The notes under the pieces: generated by a model
What the model was told of the DNA's origin: nothing
The model's database searches: none
The model's input: only the letters and a program-made list of their open reading frames with translations
From: Eremophila alpestris peregrina
Taxonomy: Eukaryota; Chordata; Aves; Passeriformes; Alaudidae
Reading direction: 5' to 3'
Length of the DNA: 64,000 bases
Assembly (NCBI GenBank): GCA_009792885.1
Contig: WMCF01000014.1
Location: 17,166,594 to 17,230,593, forward strand
Shown here: one piece after another, positions 26,183 to 39,003 of the stretch
Layout: each line of letters starts with the position of its first letter
Numbering within the stretch: position 1 is the stretch's first letter
Made by a program: the position numbers and the translations under genes

Positions 26183-26622
26183 TGATGCCTTTTTTGAGCT
26201 TACCTAGAAACAGAGGCCAGACAAAGTTCAAAGATTAAAAGTGGATATATTTAATGAAGGGCCTTCAGGTACATTAAGGGCAGACAAAGCCTCCCCAAGG
26301 GGCTACACCCAAAATGGACAATGGTCACAAGTTTTTCAGACAGATATAAGTTTGGTCTATTTACATATCAGGAGTTAATCCTCCAATTACAGCTTCAGGT
26401 AATGGTAGTCATATTCCCCTAGTTTGCTTCCCCCCAATTCACTTTTCTTTATACTTTTCGGGGCTTGAAGCTGTAGGGTGGCCTTGAGTTTCAGGCCTTA
26501 AGGAAATGTTTTGACTGACCAAAATGTGTAGATACTAGCTAACACTTTATATGGAGTTTAGAGTTTTGCATTAATGCAGTACAGGATTTGAAAAATATAA
26601 AGGCTAAAATCTTACAGCATCA
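26183..26622 (-). mobile_element. Solo LTR, TGATGCC family
   Basis: A 440-bp segment bounded by TGATGCCTTTT and CTTACAGCATCA. The interior has GGTCTATTTACATATCAGG then CCAATTACAGCTTCAGG, which line up with the LTRs at 5376-5790 and (reversed) 62412-62858. No clean target duplication. No internal genes. Confidence 0.7.
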
Positions 26623-27956
26623 TCTCTTGCAACTTTTTATTAAACCTGGTCCATTAAACAGGTTGTAAGATTGGATGAGGAGGCCTTTCCTGTTGTATCT
26701 GTACATGGGAAGAGATACTGATTTGGACATTAGTGTTTAAGTTAACAGCATTAACAACCATAGATTGTAGCTGATATGACTAAGAAACAGGCATATGCTA
26801 AAACCTGCTGAAAAAACCATATAAACAGGGCAAAGACAGACTTGGTTAAAAATGCAATGTTACATGGCACCTAAGTTAATGCTAGTCATGTGTTACCTTT
26901 CTCCTAGTTTCTACTATCTGAATCTGCTGTGCTGAAGAGAGAGGTCTTTTGCACAGTCATGCGAAAGTAGAACTGCAGAGAATATTTAAATGTTGCATAA
27001 AGTACATTAACATCTATTAAACCACTCAAATTTTGCCCTATGGTCTTTGGGTTTAGCAATGTAATGAAAGCTTTTGACAAAGGGCACGAATAAATGAATA
27101 AATCATTGGGGTAACAACGCTGCCCATTACTGAGACAGGACAGAAATAAATTGGTGGATATAAATTTTTTTTTTCTTTTGAAAGCAAAAAATTGGCTCTG
27201 CAGTAGCTTGGAAGTATTTTACAAGTGCAACCTGTGCTTCAGATAAACCTGTGCTCTGTTAAAAACATTGATACCAAGGGGTGTGGAGGCAAGTGTTCCC
27301 AGAAATAGTGAGAGGCAGGAAGCTCATGGAAAAAATCCAGGGGCTAGGGAACCCTGGTTCTAATCTCTTCTTGTCTTCAAACCTAAGAATTTCAATATTT
27401 AGTTTAGTATTCCTAAACGATTCCTCTTTGGCCCTTAGCATTTTGGGGGAAATTCTCTTTTTATCTGAGTGAAGTTTAAACTCAGCAGAACTGACAAATG
27501 GTACCTAACAAAATCACTGTCTCAGGGCACTAAGTAAAATGCACATAATTTCTCACTTCAGACACTGTCTTATCAATATGGTTATATGTTTGGGTAAAAA
27601 GAAAAACTATTTTTCAACAGAACTGGACAGGCCGAGTTCTGGAGGTCAGCTTAGCACTTAAGCAAACACTTAAGACTTTCAATGAAGTGTTCAGCATATC
27701 TAATGATATATTCCTAAAAGGGACAAAAAAGTAACTCTGAATCAGTAAATCCTTTGAAAGTCTGCCCTGGCTGCACTTAACTTTTGGCTCCTATCTGACC
27801 TATGCAAAATGCTATAATCATTTTCTTTGTGGTAACAAAAAAAAGAACCCAAAATCGAGCACAACCAAAAACCCCAAATCCTCAAAGCATAAGTCCAGAG
27901 AAAATACATTCCAGATCGATCTTAGCTTATCAAGCACAATCTTGAAAACATCTGTG
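26623..27956. other. TNS3 intron, no recognised feature
   Basis: AT-rich intron with a T run near 27167-27178; nothing else recognised. Confidence 0.5.
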
Positions 27957-28099
27957 TGTCATGGTTTAGGGGAAGTGGTCTCAGAGGAAGTAGTTAAAGA
28001 GAGGTTAGACACGCCTCTGAGAATCCAAGGGGTTAAAAGCAGCAAGAATTGCCAAGGTGCTCTCTTCAGCTCCCGCCTGCTGAAGGTGAGAATACCTTC

Positions 28100-28101
<2 letters not shown>

Positions 28102-28141
<40 letters not shown>
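28102..28141. repeat. Homopolymer G run of 40
   Basis: Forty consecutive G bases, followed by AGAAGAGAAGAAGAGG and soon by C8. The true length may differ, because such runs are hard to sequence and assemble. It could fold into G-quadruplexes. Confidence 0.9.
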
Positions 28142-28142
<1 letters not shown>

Positions 28143-28392
28143 AGAAGAGAAGAAGAGGGAAGGGTGGAGTTTCTCTTCCCCCCCCCCCGCCCCAGAAGAA
28201 AAGGCTTTGAAAACAGCTAGCAGCAGTGAGGAGGGTGGGGGGGGGAAGCCGAGCCAAGAGGGAGAGGGCCGAGAGATAGAGGCGAGGCGGGAGCCTCGTC
28301 CCCTCGCCCCCGGACCCCTGGGCCCCCCCAGAAGAAAGGCTTCGGAAAAGCAGCTAGCAGCGGCAGCGGCGGTGGCGCTGAAGGGCCAAGAC

Positions 28393-28414
28393 AGAGAGAG
28401 AGAGAGAGAGAGAC
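28393..28414. repeat. GA dinucleotide repeat
   Basis: About eleven GA units inside the long solo LTR. Confidence 0.9.
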
Positions 28415-29354
28415 TGAGAGATAAGGATGTTGAGAAGAGCTTTTAACCCTTTCTTGAGCAGAAGGGAACCTTTTTTAGACTGATTTTCTTTTAGATAGTG
28501 ATTTAAGAGCGAAAGCAAGTAGAAACTGGGACTGAGATGTTAAAAGAAGATGTAGAGATCCCAAAGGGTAGCAGAGAAGAAGAGAAGCTAGACATCTTCT
28601 TGTTTAATATAGCCACAGACAGACTTAAATTCTCTAGAACTAGATTTGGGCGGATGCTGCAAGCTTAAGCCAAGAAATTGTAGCAGTGATAGCCAATGGA
28701 AGAAGTAGAATATAGAACCCTCTATGCTTCAGGGGGATTTTGGAGTATGCTTCATAGTTGAAAGAAAAGGCTGTGGTGAAGCCCCTGTGTGTTTTCCTTC
28801 ATAGTGAAAGTTTTAGAACCCTCAGCCCCAGGGGAAAATGGGGAAGATTGAAGTGTTGAGTTCTTAGTATTGAGTTGAGCATCCTTGATGAGCCCCAAGT
28901 ACAGTTTTAGTCCACAATGGTGGTGAGAGCACCAGATATAGGCAGAGAGAAGAATGTTACCCTGACAGACTTCCTTTTGGGGTGTCATAGGTGACAGGGA
29001 GGCATGGGAGGGTGGACTCCTGTGTACTCCCGTGGAGAAAGTCTGTAGTACAAGAGAGAGTCTCTCTCCCTTGCTGAATTGAAAATTAGTTTTTCAGTAG
29101 TGACAAATAGAAAGGAATGTGAATTGTATAAGTTTGTGAGTGTAGAAAGTTTAGAAACTGGAGAAGAGGAGAAAAATGTTCAAGAAAGTTTTCATTTTTG
29201 TCAATTTGTAGTTGTAGTTTAATAAAATTTGTTTTTGTCTTTAAAGTCTAAGTCTGCTCTGCTCTGTTCTCAATCACATCCCACAGCAGTTGTTAACAAA
29301 TAAATATTCATAAGTGCACTGGCACCATTACCAAGGCAAACCTATGACACTGTG

Positions 29355-32300
29355 TGAAATTATATTTACACCCTAACACACTGAGGTAACACAAAATATA
29401 AGCCACAGTACTGTTGTACTGTTGCAATTAATGCTGTATTAACAAAGATGGAAAAAGAGAATTGCCTATTGCTGCACACGTAGAAATGAAATCTTGTAAT
29501 CCTATGTTTGCATTCAGTATTTCTAACATACAAAAGAAACCATTTTATATTAATTTTTCTCTCCTTGTCAGCTTCCTTACTAAGTGTACTAACTAAATTA
29601 TATCTGTTAAAGAAAAGAACATACAAAACTTCAAGAAATAGAAGAATTAAGTATTCTCAGAGAAAAATCAATTAAAAGCAGACACTCCACCATGTTTCAG
29701 ATCCTGTTTTAAGCTGGCAGCATTTTATAGTGTAAATTTTTCTATCTTCTATAGGCTTCTCTATTTTTACTGTCAAATAGAAGGGAATTGTTAGAAGACA
29801 CATTTTTATCCCTACCTTCTACCAAATTCTTCTTGGTCTCAAAAATACTGCATCCAACTGGTGACTAAAAACTGAAATTAACATTTATTCACTAGGAATA
29901 TGTTCTTCAGCTTCGCTTACCAGAAATGGCATCAAAGCTGCCATTTTCTTTGATTGTCATCTGCATTCCTGTTAAGGTACCAAAACCAAGAAGTTTTGCC
30001 TCAGCTTTTGAGTTTTGCAATATTGAAAGGGCCCTCTGGGAAAAACAAGTGTTTAGCAACGTAAGAGGGCTCCTCCCTACTTAATAGCCATTTACTTTGG
30101 GTTGAAAAGAGAAAAAAATATCAGTAAAAGTCAAACATCCCATCTCATCACATGACATGGGTGCATACTAGAATGTTGGTTATTTATTGCCTCCATGGAT
30201 GCATTTATTGCATACATGGAGACACTTAACAGATACTTTCCTTTATGAGAAGAAAAAAAGCAGGAACAAACCATTTTATAAATATTTGGCAAATTTTGGC
30301 TGATGTTTTTTACAGTTACAGAAGACTAGAAAATTTGGAAAGCAACACTCTTGAGATGTAGGATTTTGGATTCACTCAGCCCCAACCTATTTGGATTAAA
30401 AAGATCCATTTTTTTTTTTGCCAAAGCTCTTTCTGTTCTAATTGTTAAACACCATTGAGCAAGCAAAGGTACTTTACTGGGAAACAAAAAGCAAGGCTTT
30501 GTTAAGAAATAAACTTAAGTATCTGCTTTTTAAAGACTAAATTGAAGTCCTTTTGTCATTTTGAGCAATTCTAAAGTGCACATGTGCTTATCTTTCCACA
30601 GACTGTAGAGCTGGAAGACAAAAGAGTGCAGAGGGATTTAGCAGTTATTAAAATAAGCAAAATGTCTTAAAATGGAACACTGAACAAGAACAATGTGCAT
30701 TTCTGTTGCCAATCCACTGAATTCAGTCAAACCAAAACAAATACTGTTTTGGCCAACAATGAACTTCATGTTTACCAGTTTTCTTTATTGAAAAAAATAA
30801 ATTAAAATCATGTCTCTCAGGCAACTGAATGCCGCATACACAAATGGCATTTTCTCTCTAGAATAATTTTAGCATGTTATCAGGATACTTAGAGTAGACC
30901 TGAAATAAAGCAGTCAGTGCAAAAGGAAGAATAGCATTCATCGGTTCCAATAATTCACCTTTTCTATTAAAATGAGTTTATGTTCTCTAGCAATATATAT
31001 TATTTTAATCTCTTTTTATTTCAATCTCTTTTTAAAATCTAATTTAATCTTCAGAACACTTCAGAGCCCAGGCTTTTACCAGCATTCACTGACAGGTTTC
31101 ACATAAACTGATGGTTCCTACTCATAAAAGACTTGCATTTTCAACAGGAAGGAAGTGTTTAGGAACAGTATCTCTTATGCACTATGCCAAGTAATAATCC
31201 TGGAAATTATCACTGAGAACTAAAAATAAACTCCTCAGCAAAAGACAAACCTTTACCATTTACCTCAATCCCTCTGGTTTGGGGTGGGGGGAACTTTTTT
31301 CAATACTATTTGTCCTTTCATATTAGGGAGAGATTTTGGAAGATACTATATGTGTGCCACAGGTATCTTCTATTTTGCAGCAAATTAACAACTTTTGTAA
31401 ATCCATACACATTTACTGTATGGTAAGTGATACTTTAATGAAAAAATAAGAGTACTTAATAAGGATCAAAAGTAATTTATGTTCCTTTCTATCACAAAAA
31501 GTCCTTCCTGACTTCAAAACCACAGGAAAAGCAATGGCAACTATATCAGACTTCTACATGGCAGTAGGAAGAACTGATTCTTCTGGTTCCAAATACTACA
31601 CTTAATTGCATACTTTTAAATCAGTGTAACAGAATCTGTGCTAATATACTGCTCAAGGAGAAGGAAATCTGATATAAATTGAAAATTAGGAACTTAATAT
31701 AATTTTTCATCTATTATGGAGTACCACTTCCCAAGGGATCTGAAAAGAAACAGTATTTACAGAAGGAAATGCAAATAATTTCTTGCTTTCCAATTGTCAA
31801 AATTTCTTAAGAATATTAAGAATGAAAGATATGGAACTAAATTCAGATAGCAAATTGCCCGTAGCCTGGCTATATTCAACACCTATGTACACAATCTTAT
31901 TAAGAAAAGGTTCAAGATTACTTAAAAGACAATTGCTTATGTCTGTAATTTTGTATCACGCCTGTAAATCAAGAGCCTTTGGGTATATTTTTCTTTTATC
32001 ATGTCTTTCCATCTTTTGTTCTTTTAGTAATAAAGCCAAATAGTTGTACCATTCCAAAAGAGATACTGCTTTCTTATTCACTTCTTATTTCTATTTCAAC
32101 ACAGCAACTTGGAAATACACATTCCACGCACATATACCTACAAAACAACTCGTGTTCACAAAGCTCTGCTGTAGCCTTCCTGACCACCTTGGTAAGGAAT
32201 TACATAGGTCCACATTTTTTGAAATTAACAAAAAGGTGTATAACTGTAATATGAGAATCATCTGTCACACTAGCATCTCATACTATTCCTACTGAAATTC

Positions 32301-34539
32301 CTGTGGGAAAACAGGTACAAGTAAAACCATGAAGATCAGCTCCTACATAAGGCTAGGGGTTTAACTTAATATAAAGCAGAACTGAAAAAGGCACTCTGTA
32401 TGAGACTTCCCTGTACCTTAAACATACCACCACTGTTATGTACTTCCAAATATGCCATGTATTACACCTTAATATTTTCTGAAGTACAGAAAAGATTCTC
32501 TATCAGACTTCAGGATTAGAGCTAAAGGCCTCATATTCTAAAGTTTTTGACTTTGATCACATTCCCGATGTGAAATCAGCATCTCCTCTTAGTGGTCTCT
32601 CACCTGTAGTGAAAACCAGGATGCAATACATGTTTTTAATGCACAAGCATGATACTAAACATCTGCACAAACCATAAAGACAAGCTTGTCCTGGTGTTTA
32701 TAAATCTTAGACAGAAGATTACCTAACTGCACTATATTTACCGTAAGCAGAAGACTAAGCTGAAACTTGGGTTAAGTAGGCTCCATCCCTAAGAGGAAAA
32801 TAGAGCTGTTGCCTATGTATGTGGTCCTTGTGATCTTTTGCTCAGCCTATGCAGAGATTGCTCTGCCTGCAATTCCCTTATTGAATATCATAGGGTGACA
32901 GTTTGCATCATAAATATTTACTTGAGAAAATAATAACTAGATATATCTATTCTTATGGTGTATTTTCCAGCTTAAACTCAAGTGGGTTTTTTTGCAGATG
33001 TACAATGAAATTCACAGTATCTATACGATCACATCATATTTCTGTTCTGTCTTAGGTAATTAAAAAAGTGTCATGCACACTAATTAGATATAAAAATCTA
33101 TTAAATAGCACATATGACTTCTGAACAGCAGGCAAACAAGCTAGTTGTACTTGTAAATGGTCTCTGACCAACTGTTATAGAAGACATGAGCAGCATACAG
33201 TTCTGTATCTTCCAACAGAGTGTTGCCTGAATGTTTATCTCTGCTTTCAACTTCCTATACTGTTGTAGTTACCTACAATTCAATGCATGTGGATAGGAAG
33301 GTCAAATCCATCTAGCCAATCAATCTCAGTAATTAAAAAAATATTATACATCAATCCATTGCTTGTTGAGGGCTAGGGATATGCAAAGGAAAGGGGAAAG
33401 GATGGCAGGAGGGGGAAAGGAAAGGAATCATAAACTATATGGAAACATCATGGGTAGGAATTAAGACATCACCTCCAGTCAAGATTCTCTCTAATGTTAC
33501 TCCTAAAATATGCTGCACAGTCTCATCCAACTCTCATAACTCCCTATGGTCTACCTGCCACATGCAATGACTGCTCTTTCCACCCTCTCTATTCCCCCAG
33601 ATAGAGTCTATTCCTGCAGATTGGAGTCTGCTGTGCATTAGGAAATACTCTTATTACAAGAGTGAGACAATGGAAAAAGGTCAAGCTCCCAGTAATTCTG
33701 CCCTCACTGATGTGGTCATTAGATGGTCAATGCATAATCCAGATTATAAAAATCAATTGAAACTAAACCTAGAGAGCAGCTAACTAAGTATCCTAGCTTC
33801 ATGTGTTCCTTACTGGATAACAGGCGAATTGTAAAATCAAGAACTTTGGCATCTATTCAATACCTTATCTCATGTTTTTACTTGTAACAAGTGAGGCTTG
33901 CATGTGCACTGAGGTGTAGCATTCTGAGTCCTTACATGAAAACTACATTCATTAAAAGCAGAGCATTCACTCAAGCAAAACATCAGGAAAGCAGTCACAC
34001 TGGAGTCAAAATCTGAAGGCAGCTACTAGAGTTTTTCATCTTTTGTACATGCCATCTGATTACAGGAAAAAAAATCTCAAAAACCTGAAAACAGGTACAG
34101 TTACGAAGGAAGATATGAAAATAGGCACATCCTTTATTAACAGCCTAGTGCACGTTCTGAAATACTCCAGATAACATAGTAACCAAAAGCTATAAACTCA
34201 CCATATAATTTTGTTGTTCTTAAAATTCTATATTAGAATTCCCACTAGAAACTTTTGAACAAAGAAAAAATGTCTCTAGGTAAATTTACAAGTAATACGG
34301 TAACTAGTAATAATCAGTTGTGTCTCAGTTCATTCTGTATATTGACAGGGATTGCAACTACTACAACTTTCTTTCCTAAATTAGAACCACTAATGCTAAA
34401 TAGGGAAGGGTAGACAGCTACTTCACCCATCAGTAAAGTGGCATTAGCTTCAAGCAAATCAGGTCTCCTTTCTTCTCTCGAACACTCTGGAACAGTTGCA
34501 AAAGGTTTTGCCCTGGTCTAGTGTGCCAAAATTACTCAC
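29355..34539. other. TNS3 intron, no recognised feature
   Basis: AT-rich intron with short A or T runs and a purine-only stretch at about 33384-33427. No supported gene. A splice-like context near 29921 was checked and rejected as an exon. Confidence 0.5.
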
Positions 34540-34644
34540 CTTCCCCCTTAGGGCTCATATTTTCATAGGAATCCCAGCGTATTAGTGGGTCTGATGTATT
34601 GTAATCAACGATTACTCCATGATCATTCTGAAGGTGTTCACATC
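34540..34644 (-). CDS. TNS3: TNS3 exon: post-C2 linker
   Basis: A 105-nt exon encoding CEHLQNDHGVIVDYNTSDPL then IRWDSYENMSPKGE. The acceptor is CTATTTTAG before GATGTG; the donor is GGGGAAG followed by GTGAGT. It enters and leaves in phase 1, so it too could be skipped without a frameshift. The DPLIRWDSYEN stretch is a strongly conserved tensin segment directly after the C2 domain. Downstream the next coding exon is 23.5 kb away, at 9770-11029. Confidence 0.92.
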
Positions 34645-35719
34645 CTAAAATAGAAAGTGTTTGAGACCAAAATTATCAGTCACATATGTAATTATATACA
34701 CACACAGATGTATGTATGTAGCCTTTTGACAGATGTTTGCTCCCGGAATGGCAACAATCTATTCTGAAATATAAGAAGCAGCAAGAGGGGAAGAAAGGTT
34801 AAATAAAACAGTTAAAAAAAAAAAAGCTTAGTTTATCATTCAGAGAACTTTTTTCTTCAGCTTTTTGATTATGATGTAGGCTGATAACTTGGATCACTCC
34901 CTAAACACAACTAACACAGCTGATCCACCCAGTCCTAGAGGGCCAACCATGATAAAGAGCTTTTGAGAATGAAACCATGAGTATCTACAAGGAGATGGTT
35001 CTAAAGGAATGATAAAACTAAACTTTGTTACAGATTTCATTCTGACTCATATAGATTATCATTCTGATACCAGAGCAATTTATCAGTAAGGATGAACAGG
35101 GAGAGCTGAAAACTATGATTTCATGTCCCTTCCAATTCCCCCAAGGTGGAAGCTCTGTGGAATCTGAGACTAGACAGCTGGCTTTCAATGTGTTTTGCTG
35201 CATTTAAATATGCTCTGCCAAACATATCTAGAATTTTCAGCAGTAACCCATGTTTTTGTGCCCTTAACAAGGCATTAAATAATGTCCAGGTTTTAAATGG
35301 ATACACTGAGGAATTTAGGCATAGTCCAGTGATTCAAAAGCAAAGCAAAGGCATCAAGAATTCATGACATTGAACTTGGCTTCGATACTAATACAAATCA
35401 AACAGACTGTCTTTTCTCCTCTGTCTAGATTAGGGAACAAAGAATTTCTCAGTTATCAAACCTTTGGCTGTGTCTATAAAGCAAGTCCTACTGTAAAGTT
35501 TTCTAAAGCAACAGTATTACGCACATACTGTGACTTTTAAACCAAAATTGTTACAATTAGGACAAGAATGCTATGGTCCTGTACCTTTATGTGCGGCCTG
35601 GAAAAATATATCTCTAGAGAGTTTCTGTGATGACATTTGTCACAAGGCAGATTTATGAACTTTATTATTAAATATACATTTATATACACTCTTGGCAACT
35701 GCATTCTTTCTTAAAAATA
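34645..35719. other. TNS3 intron, no recognised feature
   Basis: Intron upstream (in transcript) of the linker exon. An 11-base A run near 34814 is the only simple feature; frames at 35018-35367 overlap on both strands and look random. Confidence 0.45.
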
Positions 35720-36225
35720 TCAGTCAGTTATGTTCTAGAATACTGTGTCCAGCTTCAAACTACAGGATACAATAATTATACTAATAAATTGAAGGTAATT
35801 CAGGGGAATATGACCAGGATGGTCAGGACTGAAAGACTTTCCCTGTGAGGAAAGGCTGAGAGGTCAGGGCTTCTTCAGTCTGGAGATGGGATGGTCTTGA
35901 CAAGGAGCTGACAGCAGCCTCCTGAAGGCCGTAGAGCAGACAGCCAGGTTGGAGCAAGGCAGAAGGAAAAGAAACAGGCAAAATTTGAATCTAGATAAAT
36001 TTAGAGTCAACATAAGGAAAAAAATAATTCCACTGTGAGGACAGTCAGACATTTAAATAGCCCACCTACTGAGGCTGTGATGTCTCTGTCCTTGAAGTTT
36101 TTCAATATTTGACTGGACAAAGCTCTAGGCAAACTGGTCTGATCTCACAAAAAAGCTTCGTTTCAGCAGGAGGATGGACTAGATACACCCTGTAATTATT
36201 CTGTAATTCTATAATATTTTCAACT
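35720..36225 (+). mobile_element. Old CR1 LINE 3' end
   Basis: Sense-strand CR1: CTGTGTCCAGCTTCAAACTA, then GTGAGGAAAGGCTGAGAGG, TCTGGAGATGGGATGG, and near the end GACTGGACAAAGCTCTAGGC, GCAGGAGGATGGACTAGATA and TAATTCTATAATATT, in the order of the CR1 ORF2 C terminus and 3' UTR. It is diverged with several deletions, older than the copy at 16.5-18.4 kb. Confidence 0.8.
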
Positions 36226-37955
36226 GTGGAAAACTTGTTTCAGAGAAATTGTAAATAAGTATTTCAAGTGTCATAAAAAATTGGGAAATAAACTCTCTAA
36301 CCAGTTCATAGGTTAGAAAGTCAACGTTGCTAGCAGTACTGGCTGCATGGGATTTTTCCTCAAAGCATGTACCCCCAGTAACCTAACAGACCAGGTTATT
36401 TTCCTGAAACAAATACATATTCATCAGGTTTCCTGAATACATGCATTTATGCTACTTATTTCTGTGGACTTATTTGGATATGGTTCCAGATTTTCTGATA
36501 AATCTTTTCTCTTTGAGAATATTTCAAACATGTGGTGATATCATAATGTATTTCTCTTATCATTCTTTGTTGTGATACATGATCCTTGCTCTCAAAACTA
36601 AGATCTCTGCTAGTACATATTAATCACTAATATAAGTAAATAAGGAAGCATTAGCTGGCACAAGACTTGTTAGCCACAGATGTAGAGAATTAACACAAGG
36701 TCACAATAATCTCTGGTATTCGTATTAAGCACTGTATGGTGCAAAACTAAGCATTAACCACAAATATAGGGATCATATAGTATTGTACTTAAGTTAAAGA
36801 ATTTTTCAACGTCTTCCCAGACTGCTGCATAGACTTCTTTTTAAATAAATTTAACTTCTTCAGCAACAAGGATGAGCTGCTCTTGCTAGCCAGTTAATTC
36901 CTCAGACAGCAACTGAATACAAATACCCAATTACTTAGAGCCTTACTTTCCAACAGCTTGAAGCCTATTAAAAAATCCACACCTCTCATTTATCATCTAA
37001 GGGAGGGAAACTTGAAAAAAATCTTGGTCCTTTTTTAGATATGTCAACTGGCCTGTCTTCAAGTATTTATTGTCCAGAAACATTTAGAACAAGCTAGACA
37101 AATTAATTTATAAAACTGGTTTTCTTTTATGGCTTTCTAACAGGCTAAGTGAGATTTTTGTGCTCAGTTGGACAGAATCCAACTTTTTAGTGGGTGCAGC
37201 CACAATTTTCTAAATTATCAAACTCATGTTTGAAAAAAAAGGAGGAAAACATGCAATTCACAGGAAGTGAAGACACTGAATGGGAATATGTGTGACAGAC
37301 AGTTAAGAGTATTTGGTTTTCAGACTTAGGCAGAATCCATACTTTTTGGGACACAATAAAATTACTAAGAACACATTCCTTAACACAATTAAGCTGCAAC
37401 GATCTGCATAATCTTTAATTCTTACTGCAAGTAAGAATTATCACATAATCTTAAGCATATTAAAATTTTGGAATTTGGAATTTTGGAAGCATGCAGAATA
37501 TCCTACAAGCCAACTTCAAAGCAGAAGCATTTCCAAGAAAACTATAGCTGTATCTCTTTATGCTAAACTGAAGACAGTCCAAACTTCAATACTGCAAACA
37601 TAATCAATTATGGTAACATCCAAAAAAGGTCATGGGATAGGCTACTGCTGTCACTTATGCTAAGCCAAACCACTTACTATCTATGTTCTACACAGATACA
37701 CAAATGTTTTCTACTAGTTGTAGCAAGTGTTCTGCTATAGCTTTAAAGCAAAATCTGGTGACTTCAGTGCTGCTACAAATGCAGAGCCTTTATTAACTTT
37801 TTCAAATTTAAACCATTAACTAATATATTTTAATGAGAAAGTAATATTTTAGATTTTTTACGAGAAAAGTGGAATAAAAGGGGAAAAAATTTTAAATGCA
37901 TATTTCAATATTATTTGTTTTCAAATAAAGCCTATTTTTGGTTGTCTATGCTCAC
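36226..37955. other. TNS3 intron with a perfect hairpin
   Basis: AT-rich intron; only the small palindrome at 37416-37440 stands out. Confidence 0.5.
37416..37440. repeat. Perfect 11-bp inverted repeat, 3-nt loop
   Basis: TAATTCTTACT, loop GCA, then AGTAAGAATTA. It could form a hairpin in RNA of either strand. No link to any gene signal was seen. Confidence 0.8.
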
Positions 37956-38021
37956 CTTGAATTTTCTCTGGAGTTCCTGAAAACACTAATTCCACCTTGC
38001 TGTAATCAGGGAAACGGTCAT
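37956..38021 (-). CDS. TNS3: TNS3 exon: C2 to linker boundary
   Basis: A 66-nt exon encoding DRFPDYSKVELVFSGTPEKI and Q after a split Asp codon (G+AT). The acceptor is GTTCTCAG before ATGACCG; the donor is CAAG followed by GTGAGC. Its length is a multiple of three with the same phase at both ends, so skipping it would keep frame. It encodes the final C2 strand. It is too short for open-frame detection and was found by translation between the flanking exons. Confidence 0.9.
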
Positions 38022-39003
38022 CTGAGAACAAAGGACAGAATTTCAGCAAGATGTTTCCCAGAAGAGCAGTTTCAGAGCACTTAGAAATCAGGATTCTCTA
38101 TAGCTGTCTATACAGGTAGCCTCATCACTCTTTCCTTCCCACTTGCAGTTTAGTGATCTGCTTTTAAAAGCCACATTCTTTGTGCTACACATTTTTCAGA
38201 AAAGACCACATAAATGCCAGCTGGAGTTTTGCTTGCTTTCTAGAATAGTCAAAAGCAGAAGAGATGTATAGTTCCTAACCTCCTCTCTAGACATTAGATA
38301 GACATGGCTTATGAAGAAAACACACCCAGGAAAATTAAAATTGTTCCCCATATTGGCTAAACCACAATACTTGACCACAAAACTTTTGGTAGTTTTGTGT
38401 TGTATGTTGCAGGAAAATATGCTTGATTTTAGTTTGCTAGTAACATAGGCTGAGAAAGTTCCAGTCCTGCATATAAACACAATAAAACTGACAATATGAT
38501 TTGGAAAGTATTAGGACTAGTGAGACATATTTTCAAGTGTGTCTGAAAACTTTGTATCCATTCACTGATATTTTGAAGCATATTAAAATACTCAGACTAT
38601 GTCACAAACACATTATCAGACTTTATGACTGCTTTCACTAGCCAGAAAAGTGAACAATTTAGCTCATATTACTTCCTTCAATGGTGACTAAGAGAGTCAC
38701 CATTTAAATGAATGTCTGTTGTTTTCATAAATGTGAGAGAAGGTGATAAGGACTGTGTAGGAGTATCTGAATTATTCTGACAAGTTAACTTGCTTGAAGA
38801 GCTTTTCCTGTCATTAGGATTTTACTGGTGTTACATGCTACAATTTAACCAACTGAAAGCAGTTTCCCTTTCCCCACAAATAAGAAAGCAAAAAAAAAAA
38901 AAAAAAGATTCCCTTTGAAAATGGGTGCTGAAGGAGAGCATCACATGCACATGGCTTGCACATGCACAATATACACATCCAACCAGCCACAGAAGACAAG
39001 TAC
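38022..39003. other. TNS3 intron between C2 exons
   Basis: About 1 kb intron with a 17-base A run near 38891-38907. No other feature seen. Confidence 0.55.

Larger units (their letters stand above)
27957..29349 (+). mobile_element. Long solo LTR (1393 bp) with perfect 5-bp duplication
   Basis: The element starts TGTCATGGTTT and ends CCTATGACA, so its termini are inverted (TGTCATgG/CcTATGACA). CTGTG flanks it on both sides (27952-27956, 29350-29354), an exact 5-bp target duplication. A polyadenylation signal AATAAA lies at about 29220, leaving roughly 120 bp of R/U5. It contains a 40-base G run, a GC- and CpG-rich core at about 28240-28390 and a GA repeat. Frames of 92, 79 and 63 codons in the core translate to Gly, Pro or Glu repeats and are not genes. 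The family is probably ERVL-like, from the 5-bp duplication. Confidence 0.85.

Noticed and set aside
27942..28446. Gly-, Pro- and Glu-rich frames of 92, 79 and 63 codons
   Set aside because: Created by the G40 and C8 runs and GC-rich core of a solo LTR.
29915..30005. Possible extra TNS3 exon suggested by CTTAC and pyrimidine contexts
   Set aside because: The translation matches no tensin segment, and the exons at 34540 and 9770 already join in phase with contiguous protein.
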